Below the pieces are notes generated by a model. It was not told the origin of the DNA. It did not search any database and saw only the letters and a program-made list of their open reading frames with translations. Below are positions 1 through 4,994 of a stretch of 5,143 nt of DNA, in pieces; position 1 is the stretch's first letter, and each line of letters opens with the position of its first letter. The translations under genes were made by a program, and so were the position numbers. Source of the stretch: Deltaproteobacteria bacterium. Lineage in GTDB: Bacteria > Myxococcota_A > UBA9042 > DTJE01. The stretch covers positions 1 to 5,143 of the forward strand of contig JADHTP010000243.1 in the NCBI GenBank assembly GCA_016784945.1. The letters run 5' to 3'.

Positions 1-751
1 GCACGACACCGGCGCACAGGCCCTCGTGCTGGCACCCGAAGGGCGCCGCCAGGCCGTCGTCAACATCACCGTTGCAGTCATCGTCCAGGCCGTTGCAGGC
101 TTCCAGGGCGCCGGGATGGACCGCCGGGTTGCCGTCGTCGCAGTCGCCCTGGTCCTCCGCCAGTCCGTCGGCGTCCCCGTCGCAGAAAGTATTGGGCTGA
201 CCCGGGGTGCCCAGGTTGCCCAGGGCCCCGAACAGGGCACGCCCGTAGCACCACTGCTTGACGACCTGGACCCCGATGGGAGGGGGTTCCAGGGAAAAGG
301 TGGCGCCGGCCTTCACGTCCAGGGAATCGGGACCGTAGGCCACGATATCAACCAGGGTGTTCCCCTTGAGCAGGAACAGCACGTCCTCTTCCTGGTCCAG
401 CAGCAGTTCACCGCCGTAAACGTAGTCGGCGTCCACGCCGCCGTTGACTCCCATGTCCCCAGCCCGGGCCAGGACCAGGGCGCCGCCAGGCCCCAGGAGC
501 ATGGCCTTGGCCGGGCTGACCACGTGGAATCCGCCGGACAGTGTCATGAGCACCATCCCCTGGAGGTTCACCGGCTCCGCGCCCTCGTTCTGGATCTCGA
601 TCCACTGCCCCGTGGCCGCCTCCACGCCCACCGGGCTGGGCATGAATTCCGCGATCACGGCCAGTTGCCAGACCTCGGGATCGAACTCGTAGGCCCCCGC
701 CTCGAAGGGCAGGAAAGCCAGGAGGACCGTCGTCAAGGCAAGCCGTTTCAT
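1..751 (-). CDS. Exported lamin-tail domain protein with MopE-type metal-binding motif (C-terminus outside window)
   Basis: I read this frame directly from the reverse strand; it is open to the window edge, giving 250 complete codons. Residues 1-20 (MKRLALTTVLLAFLPFEAGA) form a typical Sec signal peptide with an A-x-A-like end, so the protein is exported. Residues about 30-140 look like a lamin-tail (LTD) beta-sandwich: AVIAEFMPSP near 31-40, GQWIEIQNEG near 48-57, then EPVNLQG, GPGGALVLARAG and a hydrophobic VLFLLKGNTLVDIVAYG strand. Residues 203-233 carry the Asp/Cys-rich motif of Pfam Put_metal_bind (DCDD, NPAVHPGA, ACNGLDDDCNG, VDDG). Visible cysteines are 168, 190, 204, 219, 226, 240 and 246, suggesting disulfides or metal ligation outside the cytoplasm. 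Such motifs often repeat in large secreted or surface proteins, so more copies may follow. The ATG is chosen because of the signal peptide; no Shine-Dalgarno is visible. The gene lies 55 bp downstream of the SGNH-like gene on the same strand. Function unknown; a surface or matrix role is inference. Confidence 0.88.
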   Translation of the reverse strand, partial: MKRLALTTVLLAFLPFEAGAYEFDPEVWQLAVIAEFMPSPVGVEAATGQWIEIQNEGAEPVNLQGMVLMTLSGGFHVVSPAKAMLLGPGGALVLARAGDMGVNGGVDADYVYGGELLLDQEEDVLFLLKGNTLVDIVAYGPDSLDVKAGATFSLEPPPIGVQVVKQWCYGRALFGALGNLGTPGQPNTFCDGDADGLAEDQGDCDDGNPAVHPGALEACNGLDDDCNGDVDDGLAAPFGCQHEGLCAGVV

Positions 752-758
752 GCCCGGG

Positions 759-787
759 ATCGTACTGTTTCGCAATGGGGACGGCAA
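759..787 (-). promoter_or_regulatory. Candidate sigma70-type promoter, possibly leaderless, for the lamin-tail gene
   Basis: On the minus strand a TTGCCG (782-787) and a TACGAT (759-764) are separated by exactly 17 bp; each matches the sigma70 consensus at four of six bases. Transcription would start at about 752-751, that is, at or one base before the ATG. No Shine-Dalgarno sequence precedes this ATG, which agrees with a leaderless mRNA. Alternatively the gene is co-transcribed with the upstream SGNH-like gene, only 55 bp away. Weak boxes in GC-rich DNA occur by chance, so this is tentative. Confidence 0.3.
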
Positions 788-806
788 GTTTGAAAGGGGT
801 GGCATC

Positions 807-1961
807 TCAGGGCGATGGTGATTCAAGCCGGGGTTTCAACGCGCTGGCCAGCAGTTGCGCCATCATCCGGTTCCCGGCCGCGGACAGGTGGCCCGTGGGC
901 ACGGCGCCGTCGTGCTCGTGACGCACGAAGAGGCCCCAGAACCTGTCCGGGTTCCCTGGGAAGCTGTCCTTGAAATACCGGTGCAACACGGGCAGGCTGT
1001 CCACCACCTCCAGGCCGGCCCCGCGGGCGCAGTCGAGGACTTCGCGAAAACCTTCACGGTCGAAACTGGGATCCTCTTCGAAACCGGAGTCGGGCGGCAG
1101 CGCCTGTAACGCGGGATACTGTGCGAAAACCAGGGCATGGGCCCCGTGGGCCTGGGAAAGGGCCTTCAACCGGGTCATGATCCCGCAGGAAACCTGCACG
1201 CCGCGGTCGTGTTCCACCTGGAAATCCAACTTGACCCTCGGGCACCGCGTCACCAGGCCCGTCAGGTCGGCCAGGCGGCACAACAGGTAGCTGTAACCCG
1301 CCGCCCCCAGGGGCGCCTCCTGGCCGTCCAGACGGGGGTCGTGGAGGACCAGGTCCCCTTCCTCGACGTCGAAGTACGGCTTGGGGAATCCGCCGTTAAT
1401 GGACAACTGGCTGCGGTGAACGCTGTCAGGCACCACGCCGAAGACGATCCATCGCGGTCCGGTCGCCTTCACCAGTTGCCGGGCCCGCAGAAAGGTCTGG
1501 TCGATCCCGTGGCCGTCCGCGCCAGCGTTGATCACCGGAAAACCCAGCGTCCCCTCCAGGAATGCGGGCCAGGTCTCGTGGTCGTCGGCCTCGCTGCCGA
1601 AGGTGAAGGATTCGCCGACGGCCAGGATCCCGCCCGTCCGGCCCTTCAGGTCGTGTTCCCGGCCCCTCTCCGACGTGTTGACGCGGATCCCGCGCTCTAC
1701 GGTTGTGATGCGGATGGGGTGCAACGGCCATCCCACCTTGTCGTAGAAACGGTAGTGGGGAGCCGCGGTATGGCCCACCACCGGGTCGAAGGCATACTGT
1801 TCCTGGAGCACGCCCTGGTCCCGCGGCATCACGCTGAGGTCCCGCCAGGATCCCGGATCGTCCAGGGCGACGAACCGCAGGCCCGCCTCCAGCGCCAGTA
1901 CCGCCAAAGGGACCAGTGCCAGGGTGATCAGGAGCCTCCGCCACGTATTCGAGATGCCCAT
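807..1961 (-). CDS. Membrane-anchored SGNH/GDSL hydrolase-like protein with atypical catalytic residues
   Basis: This encodes 384 residues. Residues about 9-30 (LLITLALVPLAVLALEAGLR after a WRR) form one N-terminal membrane anchor or uncleaved signal, so the rest is probably periplasmic. The fold is suggested by SGNH-type blocks: ILAVGESFTFG at 112-122 with candidate nucleophile Ser118 (GES instead of GDS), VINAGADGHG at 143-152 (block II Gly), WIVFGVVPDS at 171-180 (block III position), and GHLSAAGNRMMAQ at 357-369 with candidate His358. The block III Asn is not present (PDS occurs there), and the residue three before His358 is Pro355 where Asp is normal, so catalysis is uncertain. The family acts mostly as esterases, lipases and O-acetyl transferases or esterases on polysaccharides. 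The ATG at 1961 is preferred because GGAGG lies 4 bp before it and the membrane anchor starts there; the in-frame ATG at 2114 lies inside a repeat and adds a low-complexity stretch. The lamin-tail gene follows on the same strand. Confidence 0.85.
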   Translation of the reverse strand: MGISNTWRRLLITLALVPLAVLALEAGLRFVALDDPGSWRDLSVMPRDQGVLQEQYAFDPVVGHTAAPHYRFYDKVGWPLHPIRITTVERGIRVNTSERGREHDLKGRTGGILAVGESFTFGSEADDHETWPAFLEGTLGFPVINAGADGHGIDQTFLRARQLVKATGPRWIVFGVVPDSVHRSQLSINGGFPKPYFDVEEGDLVLHDPRLDGQEAPLGAAGYSYLLCRLADLTGLVTRCPRVKLDFQVEHDRGVQVSCGIMTRLKALSQAHGAHALVFAQYPALQALPPDSGFEEDPSFDREGFREVLDCARGAGLEVVDSLPVLHRYFKDSFPGNPDRFWGLFVRHEHDGAVPTGHLSAAGNRMMAQLLASALKPRLESPSP

Positions 1962-1972
1962 CCGACCTCCGG
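1962..1972 (-). promoter_or_regulatory. Ribosome binding site that decides the SGNH-like start
   Basis: Read on the minus strand, CGGAGGTCGG immediately precedes the ATG at 1959-1961, giving a GGAGG core with 4 bp to the start. Spacing is slightly short, but this is the only good site, and it fits the start of the membrane anchor rather than the upstream in-frame ATG at 2114. Confidence 0.6.
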
Positions 1973-1989
1973 GGCCACCGGTCGGCCCG

Positions 1990-1998
1990 AGTCTAGCA
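1990..1998 (-). promoter_or_regulatory. Candidate extended -10 promoter for the SGNH-like gene
   Basis: The minus strand reads TGCTAGACT, an extended -10 (TGn followed by TAGACT, four of six to TATAAT). A start at about 1983 would give a leader of some 20 nt containing the GGAGG. No convincing -35 is present 16-18 bp upstream (GCGTCA at best). It lies just outside the palindromic element at 2023-2120. Confidence 0.35.
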
Positions 1999-2022
1999 CG
2001 CAAGGATTCGGATGACGCACCC

Positions 2023-2120
2023 TTGTAGGGGCGAATCACCCCTGCTTCGCCAAGGCTACGCAGGGCAGGCCGGGTCGCTCTTCCGGCCCGGTGGGACGGT
2101 CGGGTGACCGTCACCTACAA
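2023..2120. repeat. 98-bp palindromic intergenic element, copy 1 (TTGTAGGGG/CACCTACAA ends)
   Basis: The element starts with TTGTAGGGG (2023-2031) and ends with CACCTACAA (2112-2120); the ends are inverted repeats matching at eight of nine positions. Inside are a perfect 7-bp stem with a 4-nt loop (GACGGTC, GGGT, GACCGTC at 2095-2112) and a GGCCGG/CCGGCC pair around a 9-nt loop at about 2068-2087. It fills part of the space between the two divergent genes and contains no gene. A second element with the same ends lies at 3994-4059. It resembles, from memory, the widespread small intergenic repeats beginning TTGTAGGGGCGA; whether it is mobile in the manner of a MITE or REP cannot be told here. 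No clear target-site duplication is visible. Confidence 0.65.
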
Positions 2121-2175
2121 TCCGTCCCCGTCAACGACGGTCGATAAGCGACTGGAGAATGGGCCATTCCCTCGA

Positions 2176-2205
2176 TTGACAACCATCCCGCATTCGCAAT
2201 AGCAT
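2176..2205 (+). promoter_or_regulatory. Candidate sigma70-type promoter for the outer-membrane barrel gene
   Basis: A perfect TTGACA (2176-2181) is followed, after 18 bp, by TAGCAT (2200-2205; four of six to TATAAT, with the key first, second and last bases conserved). The start site would be near 2212, leaving a short leader of about 18 nt that includes the GAGGG ribosome binding site at 2220-2224. It is just downstream of the palindromic element, whose insertion therefore leaves the promoter intact. Confidence 0.55.
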
Positions 2206-2219
2206 CGCCCGACCTCGAC

Positions 2220-2224
2220 GAGGG
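2220..2224 (+). promoter_or_regulatory. Ribosome binding site supporting a GTG start
   Basis: GAGGG lies 5 bp before the GTG at 2230-2232. This spacing and the signal peptide that begins at this codon decide the non-ATG start; no in-frame ATG occurs before codon 68, which lies far beyond the signal sequence. Confidence 0.65.
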
Positions 2225-2229
2225 TTTCC

Positions 2230-3939
2230 GTGCCCCTGTCCCGATCAAACCTGGCTGCCGTCGCGCTCCTGGCCCTGCTGCCCCTGCGGGCCACGGCCGA
2301 GGAGTCCGCGGAACCAACCGAAAAGGTCGAGGCCGCAAAAAACTGGTCCGACACCGCCATCCGGATCTCGCCTCTCATCACCTTGGAAAACCACGGCTAT
2401 TTCCGGTTCCGTTTCAACCTGTTCCACCGCATGGACCTGGGTGCTGACGGGGCCTCCGGGGTGGCCGCCAACCCCGATTCATCGAGCACAACGTCCGAAT
2501 CCGCCAATATCCGCTTGCGCTACGAGCCCTCTCTGCTGGTGGGTGAGTTCCTCACGGTCCATGCACGCATCGATTTCCTGGACAACGTGGTACTTGGAGG
2601 CCATCCCGACACGGGCGGCTACTACGCCCCCTTCCCCTTCCTGGGCAGGAGCCAGTCTTCGCCGTCCGCGGGTTCCAACGGCAACCGGGACGCCATCCGC
2701 GTCAAGGCGGCCTGGGCGGACCTGCGCCTGTTCCAGCGGTTCCACGTCTGGGGCGGCCGCATCCCCCAGAGGTTCGGGCTGGGCATCGTGCGTAGCGACG
2801 GATCGGACCCCGATTCGGACTTCGGCGACTACTCGGACGGCGTCCATGTGATGATCCGGCTGCCCGCGGCCTACGTGAGGGCGGGCATGGAGTTCCCCGG
2901 CGAAGGCACCACCGCCGAGTCCCCGCTACGCAATTTCTGGGACCCCCACGATCCCGAACAGACCGACGACATCACCCGCTGGGTGTTCGTGTTCGACTCG
3001 TCCCCCATGGAGAAAGAGGAACTGAACGCGCGGCAGCACGAACTGAACGTGGAAAGAAAGACGGTCCTCGACTGGGGCATGTACCACTCGCTGACCACCC
3101 AGAGCATGTCATCGGACAAGATCGGCGGACAGATATCCTCCCAGTGCGGGGAAGGCACCCTGAAACCCTTCGGCCTGGACTACGACTGCTATACCCTGAC
3201 GCCCCGCAAGGCCTTCTTCTGGACCCCCGCCCTGTGGGGGCGCCTCCTCTATCACCCGCGGGAGGACCTCAAGATCCGCATCGAAGCCGAGCTGGCCGCC
3301 GTGTACGGGTACGTGGATTACACCCAGAGTTTCCTGGACGCCAGCGAAGACAAGACCCGGAAGGAGTTCTTCCAGGTGGGCGCGGCCCTGGAAGCGGACG
3401 TGGAGTTCGGCGACAACCTCGTGGAGTTCCTGTTCGGCGTGGCCTCCGGCGACGGCACCTCGAACAACTTCGGGATCCTGGACAATCACACCCTGGTCCA
3501 GCCCAACGACATGGAGTACCGGAACGAACAGAAACGGGACCCGGCCGTGTCGGAAAACACGTCCGTGGGGACCTTTGTGTTCAACCGGGACTACCGCGTG
3601 GACTCCATCCTGTTCAGGGAGGTCATCGGCGCGGTCACCAACGCCTTCTATTTCAAGCCCGCCTACCATCGGGCCTTCCTGCGCACGCCCGGCCATTTCA
3701 TCCGGGGCGGGCTCAGCCTGATGGCCGCCTTCGCAACGGTGGCCGAAGGGGTGCCCGGCGGCAAGCGTCCCCTGGGCCTGGAGGGCGGCATCCACCTCCT
3801 CTATCGCATGGGAAACCACCTCACCGTGAAGGCCGACGGTGCGGTCCTCTACCCCTTGACCGGCATGAAACTGCCCGGATCGAGCAGCGACCCCCGCGTG
3901 GCGGCGGCCCTTCGTCTCATGATGGCGGTGAAGTTCTAG
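2230..3939 (+). CDS. Predicted outer-membrane beta-barrel protein (TIGR04551-like)
   Basis: The 569-residue product starts with a signal peptide (1-23, MPLSRSNLAAVALLALLPLRATA, cleavage before EESAEP) and a short Glu/Lys-rich mature N-terminus. From about residue 44 onward it shows alternating amphipathic strands typical of a large barrel (HGYFRFRFNLF at 55-65, IRLRYEPSLLVGEFLTVHARIDFLDNVV at 94-121 in two strands, VKAAWADLRLF at 158-168) and it ends in Phe (AVKF), the usual C-terminal signal for Bam-dependent insertion. The order of elements recalls the TIGR04551 predicted outer-membrane proteins of myxobacteria, including FLDNVVLGG near 116-124 and a later FNRDYRVDSILFREVIGAVT near 451-470; this is from memory and needs a profile search. 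Two cysteines only, Cys306 and Cys320, 14 residues apart in a probable loop, may form a disulfide. Substrate and role are unknown; it could be a porin or a structural barrel. It is monocistronic by context, divergent from the SGNH-like gene and convergent with the glycosyltransferase. Confidence 0.9.
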   Translation: MPLSRSNLAAVALLALLPLRATAEESAEPTEKVEAAKNWSDTAIRISPLITLENHGYFRFRFNLFHRMDLGADGASGVAANPDSSSTTSESANIRLRYEPSLLVGEFLTVHARIDFLDNVVLGGHPDTGGYYAPFPFLGRSQSSPSAGSNGNRDAIRVKAAWADLRLFQRFHVWGGRIPQRFGLGIVRSDGSDPDSDFGDYSDGVHVMIRLPAAYVRAGMEFPGEGTTAESPLRNFWDPHDPEQTDDITRWVFVFDSSPMEKEELNARQHELNVERKTVLDWGMYHSLTTQSMSSDKIGGQISSQCGEGTLKPFGLDYDCYTLTPRKAFFWTPALWGRLLYHPREDLKIRIEAELAAVYGYVDYTQSFLDASEDKTRKEFFQVGAALEADVEFGDNLVEFLFGVASGDGTSNNFGILDNHTLVQPNDMEYRNEQKRDPAVSENTSVGTFVFNRDYRVDSILFREVIGAVTNAFYFKPAYHRAFLRTPGHFIRGGLSLMAAFATVAEGVPGGKRPLGLEGGIHLLYRMGNHLTVKADGAVLYPLTGMKLPGSSSDPRVAAALRLMMAVKF

Positions 3940-3993
3940 AGGGGCGTCTGCAGTCTACCGCCTACTGTTGACCGAACAAGATTCGATGGGAGT

Positions 3994-4059
3994 TTGTAGG
4001 GGATGGACACCCGTCCATCCCATAGGGCACAGGGCGACCCGGGTGGGTAGCCCCTACAA
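3994..4059. repeat. 66-bp palindromic intergenic element, copy 2 (TTGTAGGGG/CCCCTACAA ends)
   Basis: Perfect 9-bp inverted ends, TTGTAGGGG (3994-4002) and CCCCTACAA (4051-4059), enclose 48 bp. The left half contains a perfect hairpin at 4000-4021: a 9-bp stem (GGGATGGAC with GTCCATCCC) around an ACCC loop. It lies between the convergent barrel gene (stop at 3937-3939) and glycosyltransferase gene (stop at 4074-4076). It shares its ends, though not its interior, with the element at 2023-2120, which suggests one repeat family. Confidence 0.7.
4000..4021. terminator. Possible hairpin terminator between convergent genes
   Basis: The 9-bp stem with 4-nt loop is GC-rich and stands 60 bp after the barrel gene and about 50 bp after the glycosyltransferase gene, so it could stop transcription from both sides. 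No T-tract follows on either strand, so it is not a classical intrinsic terminator. The hairpin may simply be part of the repeat element that contains it. Confidence 0.25.
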
Positions 4060-4073
4060 GGGACATCGACAGG

Positions 4074-4784
4074 CTATCGCTTCTTCATGCGCAGACGCCA
4101 CGGCATGGCCAGCGACTCCCAGAAGATGCCCCCGGACAACTTGGACTGTCCCAGGGTCCGGTCGGGAAAGATGATGGGGATTTCCATGATCCGGAAACCC
4201 TGACTGTACGCCCTGAAGGTCATCTCCATCTGGAAGGCGTAGCCCTCGGCGGTGACCGAGGACAGGTCGATGGCCTCCAGCACCTCCCGTCTGAAGCACT
4301 TGAAACCGCCGGTGAGGTCGCGGAACGGGACGGACAGGATCATCCGCGCATACATGTTGCCCCCGATGCTGAGGGCCTTGCGCTTGATGCTCCAGTCTTC
4401 GGTGCGCCCCCCCCGGGCATAGCGGGACCCCAGGACCAGATCCACGTCCTCGATCTCCCTCAGGAAATCGCCCAGGTAATGGGGCTGGTGGGAAAAATCG
4501 CAGTCCATCTGGCAGATAATCGAATAGCCTTTTTCCAGGCAATCGGAAAAGCCCTGGACATAGGCGGTGCCCAGTCCGAGCTTGCCGGGGCGCGACATGA
4601 GCCTGACCCGTTTGTCCCGTTCGGCCAGTTCTTCCACCAGCTTCCCGGTGCCGTCGGGGGAGTTGTCATCCACCACCAGGATGTCCATGTCAGGCACCAC
4701 GGCGTGGATCTCCTCCACGAGGCGGAGGATGTTGTTGGCCTCGTCGTAGGTCGGGATGACGACCACTGATCGCTGTGCGGACAC
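4074..4784 (-). CDS. Polyprenol monophosphomannose synthase-type glycosyltransferase (GT2)
   Basis: The 236-residue protein fits the single-domain dolichol/polyprenol-phosphate mannosyltransferase family (Dpm1/Ppm1 catalytic part), which moves mannose or a related sugar from a nucleotide sugar to a polyprenyl phosphate at the cytoplasmic face of the inner membrane. Motifs in order: VVVIPTYDEANN at 7-18, ILVVDDNSPDGTG at 35-47, the metal-binding DxD in MDCDFSHQP at 93-101 (Asp94, Asp96), LVLGSRYARGG at 116-126, RDLTGGFKCFRR at 155-166, AEGYAFQMEM at 179-188 and IPIIFPDRTLGQSK at 202-215. No C-terminal membrane helices are present, as in soluble Dpm1-type enzymes that may need a partner for anchoring; none is seen nearby. 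The GTG at 4784 is preferred over an in-frame GTG at 4808 because AAGGAG sits 5 bp before it and the predicted transcript begins downstream of 4808. The lipid-linked sugar could feed periplasmic glycan or protein glycosylation; glucose or another sugar instead of mannose cannot be excluded. Confidence 0.93.
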   Translation of the reverse strand: MSAQRSVVVIPTYDEANNILRLVEEIHAVVPDMDILVVDDNSPDGTGKLVEELAERDKRVRLMSRPGKLGLGTAYVQGFSDCLEKGYSIICQMDCDFSHQPHYLGDFLREIEDVDLVLGSRYARGGRTEDWSIKRKALSIGGNMYARMILSVPFRDLTGGFKCFRREVLEAIDLSSVTAEGYAFQMEMTFRAYSQGFRIMEIPIIFPDRTLGQSKLSGGIFWESLAMPWRLRMKKR

Positions 4785-4795
4785 GGGATCTCCTT
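4785..4795 (-). promoter_or_regulatory. Ribosome binding site that decides the glycosyltransferase start
   Basis: On the minus strand AAGGAGATCCC leads directly into the GTG at 4782-4784: a strong AAGGAG with 5 bp spacing. The upstream in-frame GTG at 4806-4808 has no site of comparable quality. Confidence 0.75.
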
Positions 4796-4810
4796 GCAGA
4801 CGACCCACCT

Positions 4811-4819
4811 ATTATAGCA
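4811..4819 (-). promoter_or_regulatory. Extended -10 promoter for the glycosyltransferase gene
   Basis: The minus strand reads TGCTATAAT, a perfect TATAAT preceded by the TGn extension. No good -35 hexamer is seen 16-18 bp upstream, where the DNA is a C-rich run, which is tolerated by extended -10 promoters. Predicted transcription starts near 4804, giving a leader of about 20 nt that holds the AAGGAG site and excludes the longer reading from 4808. Confidence 0.6.
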
Positions 4820-4841
4820 GCCGTTCAGGAATGGGGGCGGG

Positions 4842-4898
4842 TCGTTGATCGTTACATCGTCGATCGTTGATCGTCGATCGTGAAAGGCCGATCACGGA
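4842..4898. repeat. Heptanucleotide tandem repeat, consensus TCGTYGA
   Basis: Successive units are TCGTTGA (4842), TCGTTACA (4849, one base longer), TCGTCGA (4857), TCGTTGA (4864), TCGTCGA (4871), TCGTGAA (4878), then two degenerate units to 4898. The central four units are clear; the rest decay. Five GATC tetramers fall in phase at 4847, 4862, 4869, 4876 and 4890. The array lies in the divergent gap between the glycosyltransferase promoter and the promoter of the next exported protein. Such short repeats usually expand by slippage; a regulatory role is not shown. Confidence 0.7.
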
Positions 4899-4932
4899 TT
4901 ATTGAAGGCCGTTGCAGGGGCCGCCGCCTTTC

Positions 4933-4961
4933 TTGACACCCCAGCGGTCAAAGAATACCTT
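4933..4961 (+). promoter_or_regulatory. Candidate sigma70-type promoter for the rightmost exported protein
   Basis: A perfect TTGACA (4933-4938) is followed after 17 bp by TACCTT (4956-4961), which keeps the first, second and last bases of TATAAT but matches only three of six overall. A start near 4968 would give a leader of about 27 nt with the GAGGA ribosome binding site. Confidence 0.45.
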
Positions 4962-4983
4962 TGCAGTAGTGAAAGCTTGCCGC

Positions 4984-4988
4984 GAGGA
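4984..4988 (+). promoter_or_regulatory. Ribosome binding site of the rightmost gene
   Basis: GAGGA is placed 6 bp before the ATG at 4995-4997, good spacing for translation start, and the signal peptide begins at this ATG. Confidence 0.6.
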
Positions 4989-4994
4989 CATTTC

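Noticed and set aside
26..793. Long open frame of 255 codons on the plus strand opposite the lamin-tail gene
   Set aside because: It is antisense to a gene with a clear signal peptide and domain motifs, and its Gln/Val/His-rich composition is typical of the opposite strand of GC-rich coding DNA.
1137..2015. Open frame of 292 codons on the plus strand opposite the SGNH-like gene
   Set aside because: It is a mirror of the real codon bias, has no RBS of note, no recognisable domain, and runs through the region holding the real gene's promoter.
1962..2114. N-terminal extension of the SGNH-like protein to the ATG at 2114
   Set aside because: It would translate most of the palindromic repeat, while the RBS and the membrane anchor fit the ATG at 1961.
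3109..3819. Open frame of 236 codons on the minus strand inside the barrel gene
   Set aside because: Antisense shadow with Val/Gly/His-rich composition and no motif; the plus-strand protein has a signal peptide, strands and terminal Phe.
3144..3971. Open frame of 275 codons on the plus strand in another frame of the barrel gene
   Set aside because: Arg/Gly/Pro-rich out-of-frame translation typical of high GC; no signal or domain.
3968..4174. Small plus-strand open frame of 68 codons across the convergent gap
   Set aside because: It runs through the repeat element into the antisense of the glycosyltransferase, with no RBS or recognisable composition.
4842..4898. CRISPR array
   Set aside because: Units are 7 bp and contiguous without spacers, so this is a simple tandem repeat.
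4842..4898. Replication origin iterons or DnaA boxes
   Set aside because: The units are shorter than usual iterons, no DnaA box or AT-rich unwinding region is present, and no replication gene is near.
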